Source: Hymenobacter perfusus
Lineage (GTDB): Bacteria > Bacteroidota > Bacteroidia > Cytophagales > Hymenobacteraceae
Length of the DNA stretch: 64,000 bases
Assembly: GCF_003944765.1 (NCBI RefSeq)
Contig: NZ_RWIU01000004.1
Span: 62,001-126,000 of the forward strand
Reading direction: 5' to 3'
Positions 16,474 to 25,028 of the stretch are shown here, piece after piece (the first letter of the stretch is position 1; each line of letters starts with the position of its first letter). The notes under the pieces were generated by a model that worked only from the letters and a program-made list of their open reading frames with translations, did not search any database and had not been told where the DNA came from. Both the position numbers and the translations under genes were made by a program.

Positions 16474-16632
16474 GTCATTACGAGGACGAAGCAATCCTTC
16501 CTTTTTCGAGCACAAAGTCCTGAAAACCAGAAAAGCCCCTGACGTCCGTACTGGCGTCAGGGGCTTTTGAATAGGTCTGAGTTTTGCGCTCAGGAAAGGA
16601 AGGATTGCTTCGTCTTTCGTCCTCGCAATGAC
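16474..16632. repeat. Composite repeat with embedded terminator, copy 2
   Basis: The left arm GTCATTACGAGGACGAAGC plus AATCCTTCC pairs with the right arm GGAAGGATT plus GCTTCGTCTTTCGTCC and TCGCAATGAC. A terminator hairpin sits in the centre. Parts are shared with 11422-11611. It lies between the convergent OmpA-like gene and floA. Confidence 0.85.
16531..16568. terminator. Bidirectional terminator between the OmpA-like gene and floA
   Basis: AAAAGCCCCTGACG pairs with CGTCAGGGGCTTTT. It differs from the hairpin at 11519-11556 at one loop base. Confidence 0.85.
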
Positions 16633-16638
16633 GGCGGG

Positions 16639-17640
16639 TTAACTCATCCGGCCTTCGTCGCGGCCGGGCTTGACGCTGCTGTTCTGGCCGCCAGGGTTGG
16701 CGATGGAGTCGCGCATGTCGGTGTCGGCCTGCACGTTGCGCATTTTGTAGTAGTCCATCACGCCGAGGTTGCCGGAGCGGAAAGCATCGGCAATGGCTTT
16801 GGGAATTTCGGCTTCGGCCTGTACTACTTGGGCTTTGGCTTCCTGAGTTTTGGCGCGGTTTTCCTGCTCCACGGCCACGGCCATGGCGCGGCGCTCCTCG
16901 GCTTTGGCTTCGGCCACCTTGAGGTCGGCAGTGGCCTGGTCGATTTGCAGCTTGGCCCCGATGTTTTCTCCAATGTCGATATCGGCAATATCAATGGAGA
17001 GGATTTCGAAGGCAGTACCGGCGTCGAGGCCCTTGCTGAGGACCAGCTTGGAAATCTTATCGGGGTTTTCGAGGACTTCCTTATGCGAGCGGGACGAACC
17101 GATGCTGGTCACGATACCCTCGCCCACGCGGGCCAGAATGGTTTCCTCGCCGGCTCCGCCCACCAGCTGCGTGATGTTGGCGCGCACCGTAATGCGGGCC
17201 TTGGCAATGAGCTGAATGCCATCCTGCGCCACGGCGGCCACATTGGGCGTGTTAATCACCTTGGGGTTTACGCTGGTCGTCACGGCTTCGAACACGTCGC
17301 GTCCGGCCAGGTCGATGGCGGTGGCCTGCTTGAACGTGAGCGGAATGTTGGCCTTATCGGCCGAAATCAGGGCTTTGATGACGCTGGGAATGTTGCCGCC
17401 CGCCAGGTAATGGGTTTCCAGGTCGTTGGCGGTCAGCTCCAGCCCGGCCTTGGTGCTGGTGATGAGCGAGTTCACAATCAGGGAAGGCGGCACCTTGCGC
17501 ACCCGCATGAACGCCAGCTGGAACAGGCTCACCTTCACCCCCGAAAACAGCGCCGTAATCCAGAGGCTGATGGGGAAGAAGTAGAGAAAGACCAGCAACA
17601 CAATGCCGCCCACAATGAGCGGAAACAAGGGGAAATCCAT
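16639..17640 (-). CDS. floA: Flotillin-like membrane scaffold protein FloA
   Basis: A 333-residue SPFH/flotillin-like protein of inner-membrane microdomains. An N-terminal hydrophobic hairpin lies at about residues 7-35. The body carries the FloA signatures [31 protein letters not shown] and [12 protein letters not shown], then an Ala/Glu/Lys-rich coiled coil ([19 protein letters not shown]) and a short tail. It lies downstream of the NfeD-like gene on the same strand, the standard partner arrangement. The length is normal. Confidence 0.95.
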   Translation of the reverse strand: MDFPLFPLIVGGIVLLVFLYFFPISLWITALFSGVKVSLFQLAFMRVRKVPPSLIVNSLITSTKAGLELTANDLETHYLAGGNIPSVIKALISADKANIPLTFKQATAIDLAGRDVFEAVTTSVNPKVINTPNVAAVAQDGIQLIAKARITVRANITQLVGGAGEETILARVGEGIVTSIGSSRSHKEVLENPDKISKLVLSKGLDAGTAFEILSIDIADIDIGENIGAKLQIDQATADLKVAEAKAEERRAMAVAVEQENRAKTQEAKAQVVQAEAEIPKAIADAFRSGNLGVMDYYKMRNVQADTDMRDSIANPGGQNSSVKPGRDEGRMS

Positions 17641-17642
17641 AA

Positions 17643-17767
17643 GTGAATGGGTGAAAGGTTGGACTGATGGAGTGCTGAAGGGTTAGAATGCTGGACTGTT
17701 GAATTTGGGAGCGTTGGATGGGAAGAAGTTACAACTGCCTTCTGCAGCCATCCATCCATTCACCCAG
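17643..17767. repeat. Word-like spacer between nfeD-like gene and floA
   Basis: A run of related words (GTGAATGGGTG, GGACTGATGGAGTGCTGAAGG, GCTGGACTGTTGAA) ending in CCATCCATCCATTCACC, an inverse of the first word. The spacer (17641-17759) and the adjacent end of the nfeD-like gene share this composition. Confidence 0.4.
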
Positions 17768-18230
17768 GTATCTGTTCCACTACAATGCGGTTCTGCTCGA
17801 TGCTGAGCACGCGTACCTCGGCCCCGGCCGAGACGAATTCGCCGCGGGTCGTGACTTCGCGCCGGTCGTCCTGGAATAGCACGGTGCCGGCCGGGCGCAG
17901 GGCCGAGAGGGCGCGGCCGGTGGTGCCGGGCGGTACGTCGGGGTGGCGCACATCGTGCACGCGGGCGTGGTTGACCTGCGTGAGGGCTACGCGGTTGAGG
18001 TTTTTGGGCCGCAGCCCCAGATACACCAGCAGCCCGGTGACTGCCAGGGAACTTACCAGCAGCACGTGCCCGGTGGAGCTGCCCAGGTCGCGGTAGCCAA
18101 ACCAGATGCCGGCCGCCAGCAGCCCAAAGCCCACCAAGCCCACTACCGTGGTGCCAGGAATGAAGATGACTTCGGCCGCCAGAAAGGCCAGCCCGAAGAA
18201 CAGTAGCAAGGCAATCGTAAGCCAGTCCAT
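17760..18230 (-). CDS. NfeD-like membrane protein
   Basis: A 156-residue protein of the short NfeD type. Three or four hydrophobic segments occupy residues 1 to about 75, including FLAAEVIFIPGTTVVGL and VGFGLLAAGIWFGY. A C-terminal OB-like beta domain (about 90-156) has TTGRALSALRPAGTVLF and VEVLSIEQNRIVVE-like strands. No protease domain is present. It lies 119 bases upstream of floA in the same direction, and the pair probably acts together in membrane organisation. That role is known of the family rather than shown here. Confidence 0.9.
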   Translation of the reverse strand: MDWLTIALLLFFGLAFLAAEVIFIPGTTVVGLVGFGLLAAGIWFGYRDLGSSTGHVLLVSSLAVTGLLVYLGLRPKNLNRVALTQVNHARVHDVRHPDVPPGTTGRALSALRPAGTVLFQDDRREVTTRGEFVSAGAEVRVLSIEQNRIVVEQIPG

Positions 18231-18327
18231 AGGAGTAAGAAAGGTTGGTGGCGGAAAAGATACGCAAACCCGGCACCTTGCCAGTGTTTTTTACCTTGCT
18301 ACCGGTATTCGTTTCTCCTTTCAGTCC

Positions 18328-18909
18328 GTGGCCGATTTCATTTCACCAGCCTACGCGCAGCTGACCGCATTCGTCAGTAGCATTCCGGGGTTGTTACCGG
18401 CTGAAGCGTCGGCATTTACAGCTTGCTGGAAACCCGTGCCTGCTTTGCGGCGCACTGATTTCCTGATGCAGGCGGGACAAGTAGAGTACACCTTATATTT
18501 CGTGCACAAAGGGTTGCTGCGGGTGTATTATCCTACCGAAAGCGAGGAGATATGCGTGGGCTTTGCCTATGACCAGACGCTGATCTGCTCATTCCCCTCA
18601 TTCATCAATCAGCAGCCATCCGCGTACGCCATTCAGGCCTTGCGCCGTACCGAGTTGCTTGGAATTCACCGTACAGATTTCATGCGTTTCGTGGATGAAA
18701 ACGCAGCCTTTACCAGGTTCTGGCGTACCGAGCTGGAGCGGAATCTGCTGGGTCGTATTGAGCGGGAAATTGATTTGCTACTGCCCGATCCGGCGCAACG
18801 GTATCAGCGTCTGAGGACTCGAAGCCCGCATATTCTGCAGTATGTGCCGCGGAAGTACATAGCCTCTTACCTGCGCATGACGCCCGAAACGTTGAGCCGG
18901 CTTCGCTAA
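18328..18909 (+). CDS. Crp/Fnr-family transcriptional regulator
   Basis: A 193-residue protein with a cyclic-nucleotide-binding-like beta-barrel (residues about 15-125) containing FLMQAGQVEYTLYFVHKGLLR. A dimerisation helix follows, then a C-terminal winged helix ending YIASYLRMTPETLSRLR, the usual end of this Bacteroidota subgroup. The start is taken as GTG at 18328, which begins the conserved N-terminus. Longer frames run back through the divergent NfeD gene. A DinB-family gene follows 85 bases downstream. The ligand is unknown. Confidence 0.85.
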   Translation: MADFISPAYAQLTAFVSSIPGLLPAEASAFTACWKPVPALRRTDFLMQAGQVEYTLYFVHKGLLRVYYPTESEEICVGFAYDQTLICSFPSFINQQPSAYAIQALRRTELLGIHRTDFMRFVDENAAFTRFWRTELERNLLGRIEREIDLLLPDPAQRYQRLRTRSPHILQYVPRKYIASYLRMTPETLSRLR

Positions 18910-18994
18910 GCAACCGGAATTCTTGCGTTGAATCAAGGTAGCGTGATGCCCGGGACCGGAATTTTGCGGGCATGTATCTCTCCGTTTAGTTGCT

Positions 18995-19546
18995 ATGACC
19001 CCGACCGTCTTTCTTCGTCAGCTGCAAGTGCAAACCCAGGAGGTGTTGCGCCTCGTGAAGCAGGAGTATCTGCCTTGTTCTCCGGCGGCGTTAAACCAGC
19101 AGCCTGCCCCCGGTAGCTGGAGCGCCTTGGAGTGTTTGGAGCATTTGAACCGCTACAGCCGCTACTACCTGCCTGAGCTGGCAGCCGCCGTCCGGCACCC
19201 GGCCCGACTACCGCACGTGGCCGTAGGCTTTAGTTGGCTAGGGCGGAAGTCGTGCGAACTGGTAAACCCGGATAATCAGCGCCGACACACCACGTTAGCC
19301 CGGATGAACCCAGCCAGCAGCCAGCTGTGTAAAGACACCGTGCTGTCGGAGTTTATCGGGCAAACCGAGCAGTTGCTTCGGTTGCTGGATGCGGCCTATG
19401 CTACTGACCTGAACCGAAAAACCGTATCGGTGGAGTTTTTTAGGCTATTGAGGCTGCGCACGGGAGAGGCTTTACTGTTCCTGGTGGCACATGTTCGGCG
19501 CCATGTGGCTCAGGGGCAGCGCGCCTTGGCTGGTGCTGGAAAATGA
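18995..19546 (+). CDS. DinB-family protein
   Basis: A 183-residue four-helix-bundle protein of the DinB/YfiT-like superfamily. Features include PAPGSWSALECLEHLNRYSRYYLPEL, where the first metal-binding His is expected, and a late VAHVRRHVAQGQRAL helix supplying the HxxxH-like pair. Members are often thiol-dependent transferases; no substrate is assignable. It follows a Crp-like regulator in the same direction, and the two may be a small operon. Confidence 0.85.
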   Translation: MTPTVFLRQLQVQTQEVLRLVKQEYLPCSPAALNQQPAPGSWSALECLEHLNRYSRYYLPELAAAVRHPARLPHVAVGFSWLGRKSCELVNPDNQRRHTTLARMNPASSQLCKDTVLSEFIGQTEQLLRLLDAAYATDLNRKTVSVEFFRLLRLRTGEALLFLVAHVRRHVAQGQRALAGAGK

Positions 19547-19714
19547 TTTCACCGAGTAGCAAATAAAACTGGTAGTTCCTGCACCAATGCATCAACTGGC
19601 TGCAGTCCGGCTGCTGCACTAATCGGTGTGGGTAGTGAAGCTAAAACGACGTACTGGCTGCAACGCGGCTTAACTGATAACCCGGCACAGCTGGGGCTCG
19701 TTAGCTGGTACTTT

Positions 19715-20251
19715 ATGAGCCGTGCATTTACCAAGGAAGACGATTCCCTCGAAGCCCCCATCATCCCACCCCGGGCCGCGCTGCTACCGGGTACGCCCAA
19801 CTACGTCACGCCTGTAGGCCTAGAGCAGCTCCGGCAGGAACTCACCGAGCTGGAAGCGTCCCGTTCTGCTGCCGAAGCCAACCGTGAAAACGAAGCTGAC
19901 CGTACCCGCCTGCTCACGCTGCTCAGCGGCCAGTTGGGGCAGTTGCAGGCCCGCCTCAACACGGCCCGGCTGGTTGATCCGCGCAGCCAACCTGCGCGGG
20001 AGGTGCGCTTGGGTGCCACGGTAGCGCTGCAGCCCGTTGGCGGCAAAGGCCCGACGCGGCAGTTCACTATCGTGGGGGTAGATGAAGCCTCGGTTGCCGA
20101 TGGTAAAGTAGCCTTTGTAGCGCCTATTGCCCGCGTCGTGCAAGGTGCCAAGCTGGGCTAGCGCCTCACGCTGTACCTGGGCCCCAAACCCGAGGAAGTG
20201 GATGTTGTCAGCATCACCTACGAGCCCAGCTCCAGCGTAGCCCCCAACTAA
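19715..20251 (+). pseudogene. GreA/GreB-like transcription factor gene interrupted by in-frame TAG
   Basis: The frame from the ATG at 19715 encodes an N-terminal coiled coil (TPVGLEQLRQELTELEASR, residues about 28-95) and a GreA/B C-terminal domain (VRLGATVALQPVGGKG, FVAPIARVVQGAKLG). A TAG at 20159-20161 then stops it after 148 residues. The same frame continues for 29 residues (RLTLYLGPKPEEVDVVSITY and a short tail) to a TAA at 20249-20251. That continuation is the missing last beta-strands of the Gre domain, where the family has Gly-Asp or Gly-Gln at the TAG position. A single CAG-to-TAG change explains it. Either the gene is truncated, the TAG is read through, or this is a sequence error. 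Confidence 0.82.
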
Positions 20252-20286
20252 AAAACGGGAGCCGCCCACTGGCAGCTCCCGTTTTT
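20250..20286. terminator. Bidirectional terminator between the Gre-like gene and proS
   Basis: AAAAACGGGAGC pairs with GCTCCCGTTTTT around a 12-base loop. It overlaps the downstream TAA of the Gre-like frame, which supports that TAA as the original gene end. Confidence 0.88.
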
Positions 20287-20360
20287 ACTTATTTCGGATT
20301 TCGGCCTGAATGCAGGCAAAGAAATCTGTGCAATCCGGAAAATCCGGCTGAATTCTTCAG

Positions 20361-21836
20361 TTAGTAGGCCCGGGCGAAGTGGGCGCGGCGCGTGCTGGGC
20401 CGGCCGGTGACGATGCAGATGCCCTCCTCCTCCTGTTCGGCCAGGGCTAGGCAGCGGATGGTGGCTTTGGTTTCGTCCTTGATGCGCTCCTCCGTTTCGG
20501 AGGTGCCATCGTAGTGGGCCACCACGAAGCCGCCTTTGCCGTCGAGGACCTGCTTGAACTCCTCGTAGGTTTCTACGCGGGTGGTGCGCTCCTCGCGGAA
20601 GTGCAGGGCCCGCTGATAGATGTTCTTCTGGATGTCCTGCAGCAGTTGGTCTATGCTGTTCACGATGTCGGCCAGCGGCAAAGTGAGCTTCTCCTTGGTG
20701 TCGCGGCGGGCTACTTCCAGAGTGCCGGCGTCCAGGTCGCGCATGCCCACGGCAATGCGCACGGGCACACCCTTCAGTTCCCACTCAGCAAACTTGAAGC
20801 CGGGCCGCTCGGTGTCCCGGTCGTCAATCTTCACCGAAATACCCCGCTCAATCAGGCCCATCTGCATCGGCCGGATGCGTTCCAGCAGCTCGTCGAGCTG
20901 GCCGGTTTTGTAAATCGGGATGATGACCACCTGGATAGGGGCCAGTTTGGGCGGCAATACCAGGCCCTCATCGTCGGAGTGCGCCATTACGAGGGCACCC
21001 ATCAGGCGGGTGCTCACGCCCCAGCTGGTGCCCCACACGTACTCCAGGCCACCGGCCTTATTGGCAAACTGCACATCGAAGGCCTTGGCGAAGTTCTGGC
21101 CCAAAAAGTGGGAGGTACCGGCCTGCAACGCCTTGCCGTCCTGCATCAAACCCTCAATACAATAGGTTTCCACGGCCCCGGCAAACCGCTCGTTTTCGGT
21201 TTTTACGCCTTTCACCACGGGCAGCGCCAGCCATTCTTCAGCAAACTGGGCGTATACGTCCAGCATCTGGCGGGTTTCGGCCAGGGCTTCTTCGGCGGTG
21301 GCGTGGGCCGTGTGGCCTTCCTGCCACAGGAACTCGGCGGTGCGCAGAAACAGGCGGGTGCGCATTTCCCAGCGCACCACGTTGGCCCACTGGTTGATGA
21401 GCAGTGGCAGGTCGCGGTAGCTCTGAATCCAGCCTTTGTAGGTGCTCCAGATGATGGCTTCCGAAGTGGGGCGCACAATCAGCTCCTCTTCCAGCTTGGC
21501 GTTGGGGTCCACGCGCAACTTGCCGGGCTTGTCGGGGTCGTTCTGGAGGCGGTAGTGGGTAACCACGGCGCATTCCTTGGCGAAACCCTCAGCGTTTTTT
21601 TCCTCGGCCTCGAACAGGCTTTTGGGGACAAATAGCGGGAAGTAGGCGTTCTGGTGGCCCGTGCGCTTGAACATATCATCCAGGGTGCGCTGCATTTTCT
21701 CCCAGATGGCGTAGCCGTAGGGCTTAATCACCATGCAGCCCCGCACCGAGGAGTTTTCGGCCAGGCCGGCGCGCTTCACCAACTCATTGTACCACAATGA
21801 ATAATCTTCGGTGCGTTTGGGCAAACTTTTGCTCAT
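20361..21836 (-). CDS. proS: Prolyl-tRNA synthetase, archaeal/eukaryotic type
   Basis: A 491-residue class II synthetase charging tRNA-Pro, of the shorter type without the bacterial editing insertion. Motif 2 is seen in [31 protein letters not shown] (catalytic Arg residues), with [10 protein letters not shown] before it. Motif 3 is near [25 protein letters not shown]. The anticodon-binding domain starts around [10 protein letters not shown], and the zinc-like C-terminal domain ends ARAY. The start at 21836 ([20 protein letters not shown]) is the family start; a longer frame would enter the upstream hairpin region. A hairpin with U-tract lies 62 bases upstream. Confidence 0.97.
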   Translation of the reverse strand: MSKSLPKRTEDYSLWYNELVKRAGLAENSSVRGCMVIKPYGYAIWEKMQRTLDDMFKRTGHQNAYFPLFVPKSLFEAEEKNAEGFAKECAVVTHYRLQNDPDKPGKLRVDPNAKLEEELIVRPTSEAIIWSTYKGWIQSYRDLPLLINQWANVVRWEMRTRLFLRTAEFLWQEGHTAHATAEEALAETRQMLDVYAQFAEEWLALPVVKGVKTENERFAGAVETYCIEGLMQDGKALQAGTSHFLGQNFAKAFDVQFANKAGGLEYVWGTSWGVSTRLMGALVMAHSDDEGLVLPPKLAPIQVVIIPIYKTGQLDELLERIRPMQMGLIERGISVKIDDRDTERPGFKFAEWELKGVPVRIAVGMRDLDAGTLEVARRDTKEKLTLPLADIVNSIDQLLQDIQKNIYQRALHFREERTTRVETYEEFKQVLDGKGGFVVAHYDGTSETEERIKDETKATIRCLALAEQEEEGICIVTGRPSTRRAHFARAY

Positions 21837-21897
21837 GTCTTGGAGTAGTGTAGAAGAAGTGAAAAAGTTCCTGTTTCTGGTACAAGATTTGACGTAG

Positions 21898-21923
21898 AAA
21901 AAAGGCACCGTTTCGGTGCCAAA
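21898..21923 (-). terminator. Hairpin plus U-tract upstream of proS (possible attenuator)
   Basis: On the minus strand GGCACCG and CGGTGCC form a tight stem around AAA, followed by TTTTTT. It stands 62 bases before the proS ATG. No minus-strand gene is seen upstream of it for it to terminate, so a leader attenuator is possible. Confidence 0.6.
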
Positions 21924-22024
21924 TTACGTTATTAAATCCGGAGGAACTGAGGCCCAACGGCCTGCGCCGCTCCGGTTCACCTTCGTTCTCCGTCTTCCTG
22001 ATCCAACTTTACGCGTAAGCAGCC

Positions 22025-23377
22025 ATGAAAAAGATCCTTCCCCCCTTATTGCCCGCTCTGGCCCTGCTTACGCTGGGAGGCTGTGCAACAACATCCACCT
22101 TATCCACCACCGAAAACGACGGGATGTATTACTCGTCGGCGGCGGACCGCGTGACGGCTCCCGCCCCGGTAGCTGCCACGCAGTACCAGGAAGATGCCCC
22201 GGCCGCCAGCTCCGGCGACGTGGCCAACCCCGACTACGTAGCCGGGGCCACCGCCACCGAGGAGGCAGAATATTACGATGATGACTATTACTATGCCTCC
22301 CGTTTGCGGCGCTTCCACAGCCCGTACCGGGGTATTGGCATGGGCTACTACGATTTCGCCTATACTGACCCCTTCTGGTACGGTGGGTCGGCGTTCGGCT
22401 ACTCGCCTTACTCGGCCTGGGGTGGTTATGGCGGTTACGGTGCTTACGACCCGTTCTTCAGCCCCTGGGGCTATGGTGGCGTGAACATCAGCATCGGGTT
22501 TGGCCGGCCCTGGGGCTGGGGACGGCCCTGGGGCGGCTATGGCTACGGCTACAACCCCTACGACCGGTTCGGCTGGGGTGGCTACGGCGGCTATCCGGGC
22601 TATTATGGTGGTGGCTATGGCCTCGGCTATTATGGTGGTGGTGGCGGCTACTACGGCGGCAACAGCGGCTGGGGCACGGTATACGACCGGCCCGGCCGCA
22701 CAACTACCTACGGCCCACGCCGGGGCCGCACCAACGATAGTCCGGGAGTGGCTGCCCCAAACGGCACGGGGGGCGTGACCAATGGTCGTCGGCGCATCCA
22801 GGAAGGAGGCTTTGCTGACCCGAACACGGGTGGCGTAGGCACCAACGGTGCCGTAGCGCAGCCTAACATGGGCAGCCGCCGCCGCGGACAGGAAACATCC
22901 ACGGCTGCCGGAGCCGCGGAAGTGGCCCCTTCCGTTTCGCTGGACCGCTCCCGCCTGAGCCGGAACCCAGCTGACCCTACCGGCACGACGTCTCCGGAAG
23001 GTGGCCGACGCTGGCGGGTGCTCGACAACACCACCAACGGTGGCGTTGCTTCGCCCAACGGGCAGCCTGCCGGTACCGTGGCCGAACCCATCCGGCGCCG
23101 CCGGACTGATTACACCGGGGGGACTCCTGCCACTGGCGGCGACCAGCAGACTTCCCAGCCGCGGGTGGCGGAGCAGCCACGTCGGCAACGGGTATATACG
23201 CCCGCTCCTGCTGCTGAACCTACCCGCACCTACGAGCAGCCGACGCGTACCTATGAGCGGCCTACCCGTTCATATGAGCCCTCGCGTTCCTATTCCGAGC
23301 CTTCCCGCAGCAATTCCAACTCCGGCGGTGGCAACTCTGGTGGCGGCAACTCGGGCGGCGGCCGGCGGCGTGACTAG
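22025..23377 (+). CDS. Gly/Tyr-rich lipoprotein of unknown function
   Basis: A 450-residue predicted lipoprotein with a lipobox at LTLGGC (Cys near residue 20). The middle (about 100-230) is strongly Gly/Tyr/Trp-rich, with GYGG, YYGGG and RPWGWG repeats. The second half is rich in Pro, Arg, Thr and Gly. Near the C-terminus a short unit PTRTYE/PTRSYE recurs about four times and is followed by SGGGN repeats. This looks like a low-complexity surface or adhesive protein; no catalytic domain is recognised. The upstream spacer to proS is about 100 bases. Confidence 0.85.
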   Translation: MKKILPPLLPALALLTLGGCATTSTLSTTENDGMYYSSAADRVTAPAPVAATQYQEDAPAASSGDVANPDYVAGATATEEAEYYDDDYYYASRLRRFHSPYRGIGMGYYDFAYTDPFWYGGSAFGYSPYSAWGGYGGYGAYDPFFSPWGYGGVNISIGFGRPWGWGRPWGGYGYGYNPYDRFGWGGYGGYPGYYGGGYGLGYYGGGGGYYGGNSGWGTVYDRPGRTTTYGPRRGRTNDSPGVAAPNGTGGVTNGRRRIQEGGFADPNTGGVGTNGAVAQPNMGSRRRGQETSTAAGAAEVAPSVSLDRSRLSRNPADPTGTTSPEGGRRWRVLDNTTNGGVASPNGQPAGTVAEPIRRRRTDYTGGTPATGGDQQTSQPRVAEQPRRQRVYTPAPAAEPTRTYEQPTRTYERPTRSYEPSRSYSEPSRSNSNSGGGNSGGGNSGGGRRRD

Positions 23378-23466
23378 CGTTTCGCTTTCTGTCAGGTACC
23401 CTGCCTTTTGCTATCAGTTCTATTCCCGGCCACCGAATGAGGGGCCGGGACCCTTCCCTTCCTTCC

Positions 23467-24951
23467 ATGAAAACGCTGAAATATGGCTTTGCCGTGGCCC
23501 TGCTGGGCTCGGCCAGCCACGCCTTTGCCCAATACAACGCAGATGCCCTGCGCAATTCCCAACTGCAACCAGTCGGCACGGCCCGCACCCTCGGTATTGG
23601 GGGGGCCACGGCGGCAGTGGGCGGCGACTATGGCTCGGTGGCGGTGAACCCGGCCGGTTTGGGTATGTTCCAACGCTCGGAGTTTACCTTCTCGCCGGGG
23701 CTGTCGTCGATTAATTCCGATGGCCGGGCCTTCAACACCACTTCCAGTGACTCGCGCAGCAACCTCAACGTAGCCAGCATGGGCCTCGTGTTTGCCAATC
23801 GCCGCACCGACGACGATACCAACCCCTGGCGCTCCAGTGCCTTGGCGTTTGGCCTCACCCGCACGGCCAGCTTCAACCAGAACTTCCGCTACAACGGTAC
23901 GCCGTCGCAAAACCAGGATATTTTCCGGCGATTCAATGATGATCAGAAGGCGGCCCTGGATGATCTGGCCTACAACACGTACCTCACCGATACGGATGCT
24001 CAGGGCACGTATATTCCCATTGATTTCGACCGGACCGGGCCGCTGAACCAAGGCGAAACCGTGCGGCAGACGGGGGCCAACACCCAGTTCGACCTCGCCT
24101 ACGGGGCCAACTATCAGGATAAGGTGTATATCGGGGCCGGTATCGGGCTGATTTCGAGTCGGTACACCTCTGAAAACGTGCTGACAGCCACCGATCCGCA
24201 GGCTCCTACCTCGGTCCGGGATGATGGGAAGTCTTTCGCCTCCCTGACGCTGCGCGACAATCTGCGGACCACGGGCGGCGGGGTGAATGCCCGGCTAGGC
24301 GTGATTTACAAGCCCGTGGAGGCGGTGCGCCTCGGCGCTTCCGTACAGACGCCCACTTACTTCCGGTTCACGGAAACCTACGATACGTCGCTGGATGCCC
24401 GCTTCGATAAAGCCGTGACGGTGGACGGGCAGACCTATATGTCAGCCAGCTCGGCACTGGACCCGAATGTGTTCGACTACGCCGTGACCACGCCGTTCCG
24501 GGCAACGGGCGGGGTGGCCGTGGTGCTTGGTAAGTTCGGTTTCCTGAGCGGCGACGCCGAGTACGTGAACTATGCGCAGGCCCGCGTGAGCCGCTACAAC
24601 AACAATGCGGATTTCGGCTCCGATAATGACGCCATCAACAACCTCTACGGCAGCACCGTGAACCTGCGGGCCGGAGCCGAGGCCCGGCTGGATATGTTCC
24701 GCATTCGGGCGGGGTACGCCCACTACGGCGACCCATACAAAGTGCAGGATGTGGACCGGAGCCGCTCTTATTACAGCGGTGGCTTGGGCCTTCGGCAGAA
24801 CAACTTCTTCCTGGACGGCGCGGGCGTGTACAGCACCGGCACCCGCCTGTACAGCCCGTATTCCATTAGCCCGACAGTTGGCGAAACTCCAACCGTTACG
24901 GTGGATAGCAACCAGTTTACCGTGACGCTCACGGCGGGCTTTATGTTCTAG
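23467..24951 (+). CDS. Outer-membrane porin of the OmpP1/FadL/TodX family
   Basis: A 494-residue beta-barrel protein. The signal peptide runs to about residue 22 (ends HAFAQ). The next stretch, ARTLGIGGATAAVGGDYGSVAVNPAGLGMF, is the family hatch motif with its NPAGL core. It is followed by many alternating strands and ends in Phe (TLTAGFMF), as expected for BAM-assembled barrels. The family imports hydrophobic compounds. Starting at 23467 gives the signal peptide at once; ten residues added by an upstream codon would spoil it. A terminator follows. Confidence 0.9.
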   Translation: MKTLKYGFAVALLGSASHAFAQYNADALRNSQLQPVGTARTLGIGGATAAVGGDYGSVAVNPAGLGMFQRSEFTFSPGLSSINSDGRAFNTTSSDSRSNLNVASMGLVFANRRTDDDTNPWRSSALAFGLTRTASFNQNFRYNGTPSQNQDIFRRFNDDQKAALDDLAYNTYLTDTDAQGTYIPIDFDRTGPLNQGETVRQTGANTQFDLAYGANYQDKVYIGAGIGLISSRYTSENVLTATDPQAPTSVRDDGKSFASLTLRDNLRTTGGGVNARLGVIYKPVEAVRLGASVQTPTYFRFTETYDTSLDARFDKAVTVDGQTYMSASSALDPNVFDYAVTTPFRATGGVAVVLGKFGFLSGDAEYVNYAQARVSRYNNNADFGSDNDAINNLYGSTVNLRAGAEARLDMFRIRAGYAHYGDPYKVQDVDRSRSYYSGGLGLRQNNFFLDGAGVYSTGTRLYSPYSISPTVGETPTVTVDSNQFTVTLTAGFMF

Positions 24952-24973
24952 CTAACTCCGTCACTTAACGCAG

Positions 24974-25010
24974 AATGGCCGGCCCTGATAGTATCGGGGC
25001 CGGCCATTTT
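24974..25010 (+). terminator. Terminator after the OmpP1/FadL gene
   Basis: AATGGCCGGCCC pairs with GGGGCCGGCCATTTT over 12 bases. It lies between the porin and the convergent lipoprotein gene and could serve both. Confidence 0.82.
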
Positions 25011-25028
25011 GCTTTGAGAAATGGTATG

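Noticed and set aside
16567..17646. A 359-codon plus-strand frame opposite floA
   Set aside because: It starts in the composite repeat and mirrors floA; no domain is present.
20514..21635. A 373-codon plus-strand frame opposite proS
   Set aside because: The antisense composition is Gly/His/Val/Gln-rich without motifs, while proS on the other strand is complete.
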